The position numbers were made by a program, and so were the translations under genes. The notes under the pieces were generated by a model, which saw nothing but the letters and a program-made list of their open reading frames with translations, searched no databases and had not been told where the DNA came from. Positions 53,916 through 64,000 of a DNA stretch of 64,000 bases are shown here, one piece after another. This DNA is from Cannabis sativa (taxonomy: Eukaryota > Streptophyta > Magnoliopsida > Rosales > Cannabaceae), in assembly GCF_029168945.1 (NCBI RefSeq), contig NC_083607.1:14464001-14528000 (forward strand), written 5' to 3'. Position 1 is the first letter of the stretch; every line of letters begins with the position of its first letter.

Positions 53916-54662
53916 TGTTAGTGTTATTATTTTGTGACAGTGTTTGTTCTGTTCAATGTCTAGTCGTATCTGGATTTTTAGTCTGTTATATCTGCACTAA
54001 CGTTTGTTTACGAGAGTCTCATTTAAGTGTTAGTTAGTGCCAGCTGGACTTATTTTGTGGATATATATATAGTCAGTTTCTGTTAGTAAAGTGGTTATCC
54101 ATTAAATCGTTCAGACAGTTATTTCGGTTGTTTTTAGAGAGATAGTCGTATCTTGTTTCTTGTGATTGTGATTACAGGTTAGATCTTGGAGCTTGAGAGT
54201 GTTCATCAATGGCGGAATGATCTGAATCTGGAATTGTTGAGTTCAAACTGAAGGGATTTCAGTGTCATCTTCATCATCAGATCTGAAGGGATTTCAGATT
54301 GAAGACATGTTGAAGAGGAGCTCAGTTGCTGCACAAGGGATTGTGCATTAACAATCAGTGTTCTTGATTGTCGTTGGTAATTCATTACTATTTGCTGTAA
54401 AGGTTGTATTTGATTCCTTTAGAGAGAATTGGAAATTGTAATATGAACCTTTGATAAATAGTGGATGAATTTACCCTGGTTCGGGGAACCCAAGCACTAG
54501 TCGGCTGAGATGTGTTCTCAATGCAGATGAAGCTTGTAAATTGATGTGTGATTTACAGCTTAAAGTTTAATTCTTGTTCATAACTCATATCGTGAAATCG
54601 ATCAATCTAAAGATGTACAACTTGGTAACTTTAATCATTAAAATCTACTAGTTGCACTTTCA
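53916..54662 (+). mobile_element. 3' LTR of element C
   Basis: 747 bp, with two mismatches to the 5' LTR. Followed by the target duplication AGGGT. Confidence 0.95.
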
Positions 54663-55969
54663 AGGGTGATACGTACATTTTGGGAACATGATAGTATAAT
54701 TGAGTGGGAGCGCTAACATAAATATGGAGTCTATAACTTCTATAGGAATTTATAAGTGAAACGATGATATCCTTCGAGCTTGGCTACACAGAAATAAATG
54801 GTGGAGATCTCATTTCACTTCGCTGAAATATCATTTATACAGAGCTAAGTGTTTTAAGGATAAAATACATTGAAGGTGTAACGGTAACTTAGTGCCTATT
54901 CAATGTAGATCATTTATTAGAGGGTCATTGATCAAATTAGGATTATAACAATGGATAACTAATGACGTGTCTATATCATGGAACATATAGAGCGTTCTAT
55001 ATGACTGAGAGTGCAATTCCAAGTTCTAAGTGTGGATTCAATAAGGAATTAATAAGTTAGGGAATTTACTTGGTAAATTCGGTTCGACTTATTGGAAGCT
55101 CGAATATATAGACCCATAGTCCACATACTAGTTGAGACCATACTGCTTGTAAGACTCAAGTAATTGATTTTGATTAATCAATTATAATTCTAAAGTTAGA
55201 CTATGTCTACTTTATGAATTTTTACTAAGCAAAGGCGAAATTGTAAAGAAAAGAGATTCTAGGTTTATTTATTAATTAAGATACTTTATATGTCTAAATT
55301 AATAAATATATTAAATGACAATATTATTTAATAATTATTTTTAAGTTATTAAATAATTAGAATTGGCATTTAAGTGGTTAAAATTGGAAAATTGGCATTT
55401 TTGAGAAAATGGGAATGAAAAATAACAAAATGGGAAAGTTGCAAAGTGAGGTCCAATTTCCTTATATGGCCGCCCACTATGCACAAGCCTTTACCATTTA
55501 TTTTTTCATTATTTTAATGTCATACAATTCTAACCTAAACCTAGAGGGCATTCTATTAATAGAAAGTATTGGCTTCAGGAAACTTATGACTTTGCACATT
55601 GTTTCCTTCAGAGAAAAGCTTTGCCGCCCCTCTCTCTCTTTTCCTCTCTAAAATTTCAAAATTCCTTTGAGTGATAGAGTAGTGCCCACACACATCAAGT
55701 GGTATCTCAATCATAGTGTGTAAGACTGTGGATAATCAGCATCAAAGAAGGAGAGAAGGAGATCCAGATTCAGATCTTGATAATGCTCTGCTACAAAAAG
55801 GAATCAAGGGCTAGAGATCTGAATGGAAGGAGTCATTATATTCCGCTGCACCCAATGTAAGGTTTTCTTAAACTCTTATGTGTTTATTTCATTGTTTTAG
55901 AATTCATATTAGGATGTTAATGAAACATACTTGGTAGTAAATCTAGATCCTAGTAAAATATTTTCAACA

Positions 55970-57646
55970 GGTATGACTATTGGTTTTTATCAAAATTTTG
56001 GGACATTGTTGGAACTGATGTGTGTAAGGCTTGCTTGGGTTTTATTGATGGGTCGGCTTCTGCTTCTTCTATCAATGAAACCATTATTAATTTGATTCCA
56101 AAGGTTAAATCCCCTACCCTCACTGGTGAATTTCGGCCAATCAGCCTCTGTAATGTGTTGTATAATTGATTGCGGGAGGTTCTGGGGGATGTTATTTCGA
56201 AGGAGAAAACTGCGTTTATCCCGGGGCGCTTGATAACTGATAACGCAATGATTGGTTTTGATTGTCTCAACGCTATTAAAAGGCACAAGAAAGGAAGGAA
56301 ATGGTTTCTGGCTTAGAAGGCTGATATGGCCAAGGCTTATGATAGAGTCGACTGGTCTTTTCTGCATGGTATGTTGATTAAACTCGGGTTTCATCCTGGT
56401 TGGGTTGGGTTACCCATGCGCTGCATTACTTCGGTGTCTTATGCTATTAACATTAACGGAGAAATTATTGGCCTTATCTCGCCATCTCAGGGCTTGCGGC
56501 AAGGGGACCCACTCTCCCCTCTTTTATTTTTGGTGTGTGCAGAGGGTTTGACTTCCCTTATTAAGCGTGATATTGGACGAGGGACAATCTCAGATCTTCA
56601 ATGTGGCAGAAGGGGTCCTGTGATTTCACATCTTTTCTTTGCGGATGACAGTTTCTTCTTTTTGGAAGCATCGGTGGCTAGTTGTGTTCGATTTAGAGAA
56701 ACTTTACATCAGTACGAGAATGCTTCGGGACAACTTGTGCAAATCAGCGGTATGCTTCTCTTCTAGTATTCCTCTTGATTTTTGTGAGTATCTGGCCCAC
56801 ATTCTCGGGGTCCTGCTTGTTCCTTGTCATGATAAATATCTTGGGCTGCCTTATTTTGCGGGTAAAAGTAAAAGTCGTCTGTTTCAATCGATTAAAGATG
56901 AGATTTGGAATAAACTTTTTGGTTGGAGGTCAAAGCTCTTCTCCTCTAGAGAGCGTGAAGTATTGTTAAAATTTGTTATCCAGGCCATTCCTACTTATGC
57001 TATGAGCTTGTTTCGTTTACCAGTTGGTATTATTAATGAGATTCACCGTATGTGTGCCACTTTCTGGTGGGGTGGGGATGATGATAAGAAAAAGATGCAT
57101 TGGTGTACATGGCCTCGTCTCTGTTGGCCTAAGAATGATGGTGGTATGGGCTTCCGGGACATGTTTCTGTTTAATCAATCTCTTTTGGCTAAACAGGTTG
57201 CTCGGTTGTATAACTCGCCTGACTCCCTGGCAGCCAAGGTAATGAAAGGTTTCTACTTCTGCAATGGCTCCCTATTAACTGTTCAAGTAACAAAGCGTGC
57301 TTCTTTTCTGTGGAAAAGTATCTTATGGGGTCGGGATCTCTGGAAGAATGGTTGTTGGTGGTGTGTTAGCTCGGGTGAGTCAATCAGAATTCGTGAAGAT
57401 GTGTGGATCCCAAAGGATCATGTGGGGTGGACGTATTCCTTCTCGGGTGGGCCAAACCTACAGTTGGTTAGTGACCTCAAATTTGATTCTGGAAGATGGG
57501 ATTCTTCTCTTGTTGAGGAGTGTTTCGACGTGGGGGAGGCTTCTGCCATTTTGTCTATCCCGTGCTCCTTGTTTGATAGTCAGGATAGGCATATTTGGCA
57601 TTTCTCTGACAATGGTTCTTTCTCGGTAAAGAGTGGATATTGGAGT
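55970..57646 (+). pseudogene. LINE ORF2, part 2: reverse transcriptase
   Basis: It continues the RT cut at 29166: FWDIVGTDV, FRPISLCNVLY, AFIPGRLITDN, DMAKAYDRVDW, SQGLRQGDPLSPLLF, then the catalytic LFFADDSFFF near 56630-56660, intact. Then LGLPYFAGKSK, WWGGDDDKKKMHWC, GGMGFRDM and WHFSDNGSFSVKSGYWS, the start of the zf-RVT region. Disablements are a stop at about 56166, a TAG at 56314-56316 before KADMAKAYD, and a frameshift between about 56740 and 56764. It is cut at 57646 by a Gypsy fragment. Confidence 0.9.
57585..57646 (+). repeat. 62-bp direct repeat flanking the Gypsy fragment (left)
   Basis: ATAGGC...GGAGT in the LINE, repeated at 59311-59372 with two mismatches. It is far longer than the 5-bp duplication expected of an LTR element. 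Confidence 0.92.
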
Positions 57647-57683
57647 GCAAATATGTGACACGTGTGCAAACTTATGGTTTCGA

Positions 57684-57701
57684 TCCCCGACCACGGCGCC
57701 A
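57684..57701 (-). promoter_or_regulatory. Primer-binding site, Tat/Athila Gypsy type
   Basis: The minus strand reads TGGCGCCGTGGTCGGGGA, close to the known plant Gypsy site TGGCGCCGTTGCCGGGGA (tRNA-Asp type), six bases after the LTR end. Confidence 0.85.
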
Positions 57702-58582
57702 AAAACTTGTTGTGAAAAATTGTATACGCAAGTGTACGCAATCGTAACAAGTAATAAAGTGATAAATTGAGTATCGTCTCCACAGGGATTGAAAATTAGA
57801 AATTAATTTATAAAACTACTTACTCACAAATTGGTTTCAACAAAAATAAAATAAAGTGTTGAGAATATGTCAAAATTAACAAACACAAACTATGAGAAGA
57901 AAACAAGCTAGAACTATTAAATTGGCCTAAAAATGCAAAGTTGATATAATGGTGCAAATGAGTATTGTTGTAAATTGATAATGTCAACTTGGAATTTAAA
58001 ATGTCATAATCCTTTTGCCAAAGTGTTTATGGTTTTGATTCTCCAATTAATTAACATATTCCTATGCCCAATTAATTTTAAGAATACCAATTTAAGCACA
58101 ATTGCTTCAAGTCATACAAGGTAAATAACATATTCCTATGCTATTTACAAATCACACTTTTCTAAGTTGATATTCATGCATCATTCAAGCAATTCCACTA
58201 ACCTTATTTTTTTCCAAAATCAAGATTAGCTACTGCTTACTAATGGTGATCAAGCAAAAGTAAGCAATTACACAATAAACACTCTTGAATGAACAAAACC
58301 AATTCACTAAATATAGCAACAAAATACCAAATCACAATTTAAGTCAACAAAATAATTCTAGCAAAAGAAAAATTAACTCATAATGGATTGTGCAAAAATT
58401 ACAAAGTTTAAAAGAAAATAGAGATAGAAATAAAAACCCATTTGGAGCTTGTCACAATACTCCAAGTTCCTCTTCCAAATTTCTCTTCTTCTTCCTTTTA
58501 ATTTTTGTCAATCTCTAAATAAAAATGCTAAATTAAACCCTAAATAAAACTCTAAATAAAAATGCTAAATTAAACCCTAAAT

Positions 58583-58712
<130 letters not shown>

Positions 58713-59310
58713 CTTCTTTTTCTTCACTGTAGTCGTTTTTTGGAGTAGCAAATCTAGCTGCTGCCCTCTTTTTCTTCAATTCCCCCTCTGCCTAAATATG
58801 GAAAAGCATATGTATATATGCTATAGCTTGCACACGTGTCACATATTTGCATATATAATGCTAGCCCTTCCAATCATGGGCTGCCCCTTTTTTTTCTTTT
58901 TTTTTTTTTTTTGTTTCTTTATTATTATTTTTTTTTTTTTGCAAGCCCATTAGAATAGTAATTATACTTTATGAATATTGTGTACAAGATTTTTGGGCTT
59001 TGATAGTTCATGGACTTTTTTACTCTATGACTTTTGAGACATTATGCACATAATAAAGTCCAAACTATATATTTAAGCTCTTACAAAAATACACAATATT
59101 AAGAATAATACTTTAACATGGGAAACTAAATAAAATTGATAAAATATTACAAAAATTAACTAAAATTAATCTAAAAATACTAAAACTAATATTTATGCAA
59201 AACTAAATAAAATAATTAAACAGTCACTAAAATAAACTAAAAATGCTTGAGAACAAAACTAATTTAATGGACAAAAAGAGCTAAATAGCTCTATTTTCAT
59301 AGAGTTATCA

Positions 59311-60390
59311 ATAGGCCTATTTGGCATTTCTCTGACAGTGGTTCTTTCTCGGTAAAGAGTGGATATTGGAGTACTGTGTCCAGGTTGGGTGGGGCCAAGC
59401 TTCAGGCTCCTCTGGTTCTTCCCGGTGGTGGAAACTTCTTTGGCAGCTGAATCTTCCGCCTAAGATAAAAAATTTTGTGTGGAAGGCATGTCTGAATTTC
59501 ATTCCGGCTTATGCCAATTTATCTCGTCATGGTATGAAGGTTTCTACAATATGTCCAATTTGCTCTCAAAATAACGAGACTACTCTTCATGCTCTTTGGC
59601 TCTGCCCTTCTCTTAAGTCTATTCGTTCGGTTTGGTTTTTGAGTGACCTCGACTCCTTGAAGGACGCCTCTTGCTATTATGAGTTATTATTGGGGTGTAT
59701 GGATATCTTGAAACGACAGGAACTTGAGCAGTTTATAACCCTTGGCTAGCATATTTGGAACAGGCGAAATACCTTTGTGCATGATCATAAGCTCCTCTCT
59801 GATAACATGGTTAGTGCTTGGGCCATGGATTATTTATGGAAATATCAAGATGCTAATAATGCCGAGGCAGCTTCTTTGGGTTCGACTTCTAGCAATGCAA
59901 GTAATCGACTGGTCTCATCTGAGACGGATCTGGTTCTTGGTGAGTTCAATCTTTTTGTGGATGCTGGGGTTTGTGTTGAGAATCGAAAATAGGGATGGGG
60001 GCTTTGGTTTCCAATCGTTTGGGGCATGTCATATTCTCGAGTGCAGCTCCTTGCTCCTTGCGCGGGTTTGTGTGAACCTCACGTTGCTGAAGCCAAAGCT
60101 TTGGTCCATGAGCTTTCTTGCTGCGTGCAGATGGGGTATACGGTGATTACTGCTTTCTCTGATTGTCAACGGGTAGAGTTCTTGCTGTCAATAGCAGGGG
60201 CCCTTGTTTCAATAAGTTTGGTATTGTTCTTAATGATATTAATGATATTAAGAATTCTTTCAATACCATATCTCTGTCGCATTGTAATCGGTCAAAGAAC
60301 TATGATCCTCATTCTTTAGCAAAACGAGCGTTAGATTTAAATAAGGCTCGGGTGTGGTGGCCGAGCTTGCCTACTGATTTAGCTGTTTAA
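59311..60390 (+). pseudogene. LINE ORF2, part 3: zf-RVT and RNase H
   Basis: The first 62 bp duplicate the end of part 2. Then zf-RVT (WKLLWQLNLPPKIKNFVWK, then CPICSQNNETTLHALWLC), a stop at about 59748 (LG-stop-HIWNRRNTFVHD), and a plant-LINE RNase H domain in shifted frames (FVDAGV near 59955, EPHVAEAKALVHEL near 60078, AFSDCQRV near 60155) ending SLAKRALDLNKARVWWPSLP. The TAA at 60388-60390 is the natural end. The RNase H identifies the L1 subgroup that carries this domain. Confidence 0.85.
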
Positions 60391-60469
60391 ATTTATCTAT
60401 CTCTTGTATTCTAATCTTTTGGCTTGATGGCTTTTAATAGAATCTCTCTGTTTTCAAGAAAAAAAAAAT
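60391..60469 (+). mobile_element. LINE 3' end with poly-A tail
   Basis: A short 3' untranslated region followed by an A-rich tail (60458-60469). After it (TAAATAGATTTTATATATCC) begins non-repetitive host DNA. Confidence 0.8.
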
Positions 60470-60766
60470 AAATAGATTTTATATATCCATTAAAAGATAA
60501 ACTTTTTATATACTAAAAGTATAATAATCATGATTGATGACCAAGTGCGCGAGATAGACATTAGGACTTATCTCAACCGGAACCGTTGATTATATCTTTG
60601 ATCAATTAAAGTCAATCGGACGGTTGATACCTTAACGTCAACGTATAGAGAAAACTCTAGACACATGTGCCAACATCTGAGATAAAAAGGGGGGCCACGT
60701 GGGAGTTAGAGCACCGTGGATCCCTTGATTAGCACATGTACGGTAGAGATTGACTCGCTCTTGCTC
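60470..60766 (+). promoter_or_regulatory. Upstream region of the metallothionein gene
   Basis: 300 bp between the LINE tail and the TATA box. A CCACGTGG G-box/ABRE lies at 60695-60702, CACATGT strings at 60662 and 60734, and a GATAA box near 60681. The LINE poly-A ends about 300 bp before the TATA box, so most distal promoter sequence is replaced by or lies beyond the element. Functional roles of the boxes are inference from known plant motifs. Confidence 0.6.
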
Positions 60767-60774
60767 TATAAAAA
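60767..60774 (+). promoter_or_regulatory. TATA box of the metallothionein gene
   Basis: TATAAAAA, 130 bp upstream of the ATG. A start of transcription near 60797-60800 would leave a leader of about 100 nt. Confidence 0.8.
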
Positions 60775-60896
60775 GAGGTGCGGTTTAGTTCATTTCTGAT
60801 TTCGCACTCAAAACTCGCTCTATCTTCAATCATCAAAACCGAATCTTCCTCATCTCTGAAGAAAATTTGTTATTTCAATTCAAACTATACTCAAAC

Positions 60897-61347
60897 ATGT
60901 CTTGCTGTGGAGGAAGCTGTGGCTGTGGATCTGGTTGCAAGTGCGGAAACGGCTGTGGAGGGTGAATTTTTTTTTTTAAGTTCTTCATCATTGCATTGCA
61001 TATTTGCATGGCCTTTGTTTTACTCCTGAAACTTTTCCGATTCTTCGTATCTTTTTTTTTTCTTTTTCTCAGGTGCAAGATGTACCCCGACTTTGGCTAC
61101 ATGGAGAAATCCACCACGTCCGAGACTCTCATCACCGGTGTTGCACCGGCGAAGCTGTAAGAATATATATATATGTATAGATCAAGCTCTATGACATGTT
61201 TGTTTCCTGGGAAAAGTTAGAGGGGAAATGTAATTTATATGAGTGTGCATGTGCAGACAATTGGAGGGTTCTGAGATGAGCGAGGTAGCAGAGAACGGAT
61301 GCAAGTGTGGAGACAACTGCAAGTGCGACCCATGCACTTGTAAATGA
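60897..61347 (+). CDS. MT2: Type 2 metallothionein, three exons
   Basis: Exons 60897-60961, 61073-61156 and 61257-61347; introns of 111 and 100 bp with GT...AG ends (GG|GTGAAT ... CTCAG|GTGC; GCT|GTAAGA ... GTGCAG|ACAA). The product is 79 residues: an N-terminal domain MSCCGG with 8 Cys in the pattern CC-x3-C-x-C-x3-C-x-C-x3-C-x2-C, a Cys-free linker ([11 protein letters not shown] ... LITGVAPAK), and a C-terminal domain with 6 Cys ([15 protein letters not shown]). This is the hallmark of plant type 2 metallothioneins, cytosolic proteins that bind copper and zinc and buffer redox stress. All 14 Cys are present; nothing is broken. Converges on the kinesin gene 970 bp downstream. Confidence 0.96.
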
Positions 61348-61386
61348 GATCGCTCATCTTTAGAAGAAGATCAAGGAATTTCTTAT

Positions 61387-61392
61387 AATAAA
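61387..61392 (+). terminator. Poly-A signal of the metallothionein gene
   Basis: AATAAA 40 bp after the stop codon, followed by a T-rich stretch. Confidence 0.65.
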
Positions 61393-62317
61393 TAATGTTA
61401 TGGTATTATGTTGAGATTTTAACGAGTGTGTTTGGTACTGTTGTTTGTTGGACTCTTTTCATGAACTAGAATAAAGTAGTCCTGGCTTCTTTTGGTATTC
61501 GCCAAATTAAGAGTGATTAAGCTAATGTTATCGTTACTTAGTTTGTTCATCTCAACTGATCTTGGTCTTGTTCCTGTACTAAAGTATGTGTGTCTTTGAT
61601 GAGTTTTTGATGAAAATGGATGAAAGAAACTCATGATTGATCTTTGATGTCTTTCTCTTTTCAATGAATATTAACTTAAATGGGATTAATTTCAGTGTGT
61701 GAGATTGAAATCTATACATATCATCACTCAAATGAAATAAGGAAACTAGTGCACTAGTTCTTTAAAAAAAGAAAAAGAAAAAGAAGATACGGAGAAAGTG
61801 TGAAAGTGAAGATAATGGTTGATACAATAATATTGGTACTTCTTAAAGACTTTAGTGATGAAGATAAACGGAATTCGTCACCTTTACTTGGCTTTACATG
61901 TGTTGTTTTTTATTAGGCTTAGCCATACTGCCTTATCAGTCTCACATGGGCCATAAATAATTGAAGGGAAATTGAAAATGACGACTCCTTTTTTGAACTT
62001 TGAACTTGTTTATACAATAATAATAGTGAACACTAACTAAACTCATGTCCTTTCTCCACAACCTAAAAGCTCTCTTAGAATATCAAGGAGAACAAATTTT
62101 ACAATAAAGAATTAAAAACATCTGTTAGATCCAAAAAGAAAAATAGATAAAAAAAAATAAAGAATTACAAGCATCTAGAATAATCATCTAATCCGATGAG
62201 GATGATCAATTCACAAGTTACAGTATTTCAACAGCAATAGTACTACGGATAAGGATAAGGATGGTCGTTTCATAACACAATCAATAACACACCATAGCCA
62301 GTTTACAGAATAAACAA
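61393..62317. other. Intergenic spacer between convergent genes
   Basis: No gene seen. It should hold the 3' untranslated ends of both the metallothionein and the kinesin transcripts. Short purine runs (61766-61790) and simple AT-rich DNA only. Confidence 0.6.
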
Positions 62318-64000
62318 CTAGTAGTTGTAATTCTCTGTCTCAAATATCGCCCTTGTTGCTCTGCTAAACAAGTTGCGTACCTACCAAAAGATAGCATATA
62401 GAAACAACGCTAGGTTATTTATTATACTATAATAATATGGGTCTAAAACACATGTTGTACATAAAGTGAAAATTACCTGCTTAGATGACAAGCCTATCTT
62501 CTCTATACTATAATAATATGGGTCTAAAACACATGTTGTACATAAAGTGAAAATTACCTGCTTAGATGACAAGCCTATCTTCTCCAAATCGTTAAGCTGA
62601 AACAGAACAAATCCAATACTCTATTTCAGTATTCATTCACAAAAAGGTGACAATATATTTGAAAAACTTTGCTTACCGATTTTACTGGACTTGTCTCTCT
62701 CAGCTCTAGTATGTACTCTGCAATTTTTACCCCAATCCCCTATCATAAACAAACCATCAACAGTCAAAATACTAAAGAGAAAGAGAAACAAAATGTAATG
62801 AAATCAGTCATTTCAAATGATGGTTTTTTACACCAGCATTGCTGGCCAATGTACCTTTAACTCCAGCAACTCATCCCTGGAAATAATTAGAAACCAGTTA
62901 GGACTACTAATTAGTATGGTGTGTGCAGATTAGATTATATGATGCATAGAATAGAAAAGAATGATGTAAAGTGAACCATACCTGCTGGCTGTATTCAAGA
63001 AATGGACATACTCTTGAGCCAGGAAGTCCTGCACATTGAATTATGTGTGAGGAAATACTTTTGAGAATTGACTTAGAAGAGGCTGCAGAATTGACATATT
63101 TTAAGCACTAACCTTTAGATTAGAACCTCGAGAGTTCAGCTTATCCAGTGGGGTTGCAATCTTTTGTAGTCTGGTATTTGTACAGGTGAAAATTGAAGGT
63201 GTTTTTGGAGTACTAGGCTCAAAAAGGTCACATGGTTTTTCTGTGAACGAGAATTCCTTGGCATTGTTTTGACTTATATTGGTGTTGATGGGAAAAAGAA
63301 CATTTCTCAAAGGACTCCTCAATGTGTTTTTTTTCCCACTTACAGGTGAAGATGCAACAACCGTGGCCGGGCTCTTGTCCTGATTTAATGGCTCGCCTGA
63401 ACAAATGTATGTTAGACGTTTCATATACCATACACAGTCAATAATTAGATAACACTAAAACACTAAAAAGGAATGCTAAATTGATATTTATATTTTTTTA
63501 TTATTATTTTTACATGTTCAAACTGTCCAAGTACCTGGCAAATGTTTATTACTTGATTCTGTTACAATCCCATGAGCGCCTTCCTCTCTCTCCTCTTTTT
63601 CATCTCCGCGAATGGGAATTGAGTCGTTTTTCAAATTTTCTTCTTTCAAAGTTTTTGACCAATATTCCTTAAAAATGACAGAAACATTTAGAAATTCAAC
63701 CTCTGAATGTATTTGATGAGTAAAACACAATGGACTTTAGATCTTACCTGTAGATCCTCATCAAACAAGTTAGTGAAAGGCACAGCGGTGTTTCTGCATA
63801 AACATTACCAAATTACCATCAATGATTAGATAAGATCATCAAATATATATAAATATATATATGTATATATATATAAAAATTTATAATCTAATACCTTTCT
63901 CTGTCGTTTTCATTATAGGCACCACGTTTGGTGGCAACTTTGGCTTTCAAAGAGCTATTACAGAAACTAGGTTTCTTAACAGAAGTTGAATTTTTCCCCA
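62318..64000 (-). CDS. Kinesin-like protein, KIN-10 (KIF22/Kid-like) C-terminal part
   Basis: Minus-strand exons: 64000-63895 (partial; 5' end outside the window), 63793-63748, 63667-63535, 63396-63113, 63028-62982, 62876-62855, 62739-62677, 62596-62558, 62380-62318, all with GT-AG introns and compatible phases; stop TAG at 62318-62320. After a Ser/Lys-rich linker (SPLRNVLFP, PSTPKTPSIF), the C-terminus reads DFLAQEYVHFLNTAS, RDELLELK, GIGVKIAEYILELRE, LNDLEKIGLSSKQ, VRNLFSRATRAIF. This is a helix-hairpin-helix (GIGxKxAEYI) as found at the C-terminus of KIF22/Kid and plant KIN-10 kinesins, where it is expected to bind DNA. The motor domain would lie to the right of the window. An 81-bp tandem duplication covers the eighth exon's end. 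Confidence 0.8.
62423..62584 (-). repeat. Exact 81-bp tandem duplication across an exon/intron boundary
   Basis: 62423-62503 and 62504-62584 are identical. Each copy holds the last 27 nt of the kinesin exon (coding EKIGLSSKQ minus the first base), its GTAATT splice donor and 54 bp or so of intron. The length is a multiple of three, and the frame stays open through the duplicated intron part. Confidence 0.95.

Larger units (their letters stand above)
45138..54662 (+). mobile_element. Element C: SIRE-like Copia retrotransposon, target duplication AGGGT
   Basis: A 9525-bp element: LTRs of 747 bp (45138-45884 and 53916-54662), primer site, gag-pro-pol, a 0.9-kb spacer, an extra ORF, a polypurine tract. 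AGGGT flanks it (45133-45137 and 54663-54667). The LTRs differ at only two positions that I can see (G/A in CTCA[G/A]TGCAG and G/T in AACTT[G/T]AATC), so it inserted recently. Gag and pol types (RPPMLEGANYPYWK; IYVDN.IFGST region) and an extra downstream ORF fit the SIRE lineage. Reading frames have a stop, frameshifts and lost catalytic residues. Confidence 0.95.
29167..55969 (+). mobile_element. Element E: decayed Copia element in LINE, target duplication GGTAT
   Basis: Starts TGTTGGGTTTTGTGCCC, ends TTTTCAACA, and is flanked by GGTAT (29162-29166 and 55970-55974). Without its three inserts (B, the Tat-type solo LTR, C) it is about 5.95 kb: 5' LTR lacking its last 640 bp or so, a leader lacking its start, a decayed interior, a polypurine tract and a complete 3' LTR. 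The primer site is deleted. It encodes no usable protein, so it must have been copied by enzymes from related elements or have decayed since. Its interior is the same decayed form as that of D. Confidence 0.9.
44602..55969 (+). mobile_element. 3' LTR of element E, split by element C
   Basis: TGTTGGGTTTGGTGCCC at 44602 runs to GGGTCAGGGT (45137), resumes after C with AGGGTGATACG (54663) and ends TTTTCAACA (55969), about 1.84 kb in all. Followed by GGTAT and the LINE. Confidence 0.92.

Overview
The window is nuclear DNA of a flowering plant, most likely a eudicot. This rests on a type 2 plant metallothionein gene with two introns, a plant kinesin with a helix-hairpin-helix tail, plant Copia and Tat-type Gypsy retrotransposons, and a plant L1 LINE. 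I cannot name the species. About 60 kb of the 64 kb is mobile DNA. Only the last 3.5 kb holds host genes: a metallothionein (+, 60897-61347) facing the 3' end of a kinesin gene (-, 62318 to beyond the window).

Left block (1-22077): rearranged members of one Copia family, with 1.9-2.0 kb LTRs that start TGTTGGG and end TTCCAACA, and a leader of about 2.5-3.5 kb. A Copia RT fragment (1-312) is cut by a minus-strand LTR fused back to back to a plus-strand LTR (313-4124). A minus-strand element D follows (decayed pol, leader, truncated LTR; 4125-11232). It abuts, head to head, element A (plus; leader, broken pol, 3' LTR; 11233-19187). A sits in an older LTR that also took a minus-strand solo LTR (19200-21093).

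Middle block (22078-60469): an AT-rich spacer, a fold-back element with long inverted repeats (about 22763-24022), then one L1 LINE of about 5.7 kb spread over 36 kb by insertions. The LINE carries a solo LTR (25555-27470, target duplication TGGTG), Copia element E (29167-55969, GGTAT) and a truncated Tat Gypsy LTR (57647-59310). E in turn carries Copia element B (29902-39973, TTTTA), a Tat-type solo LTR (40168-41407, ATAAG) and a different, SIRE-like Copia element C (45138-54662, AGGGT). C has an extra ORF downstream of pol.

Most interesting signals: hairpins with a shared CTAAT loop and changing stems in the Copia leaders; a second leader hairpin whose stem covaries between copies; a non-autonomous Copia lineage (D and E share the same decayed interior); the extra ORF of element C together with lost catalytic residues in its RT and RNase H; and an exact, in-frame 81-bp duplication across an exon/intron boundary of the kinesin gene.
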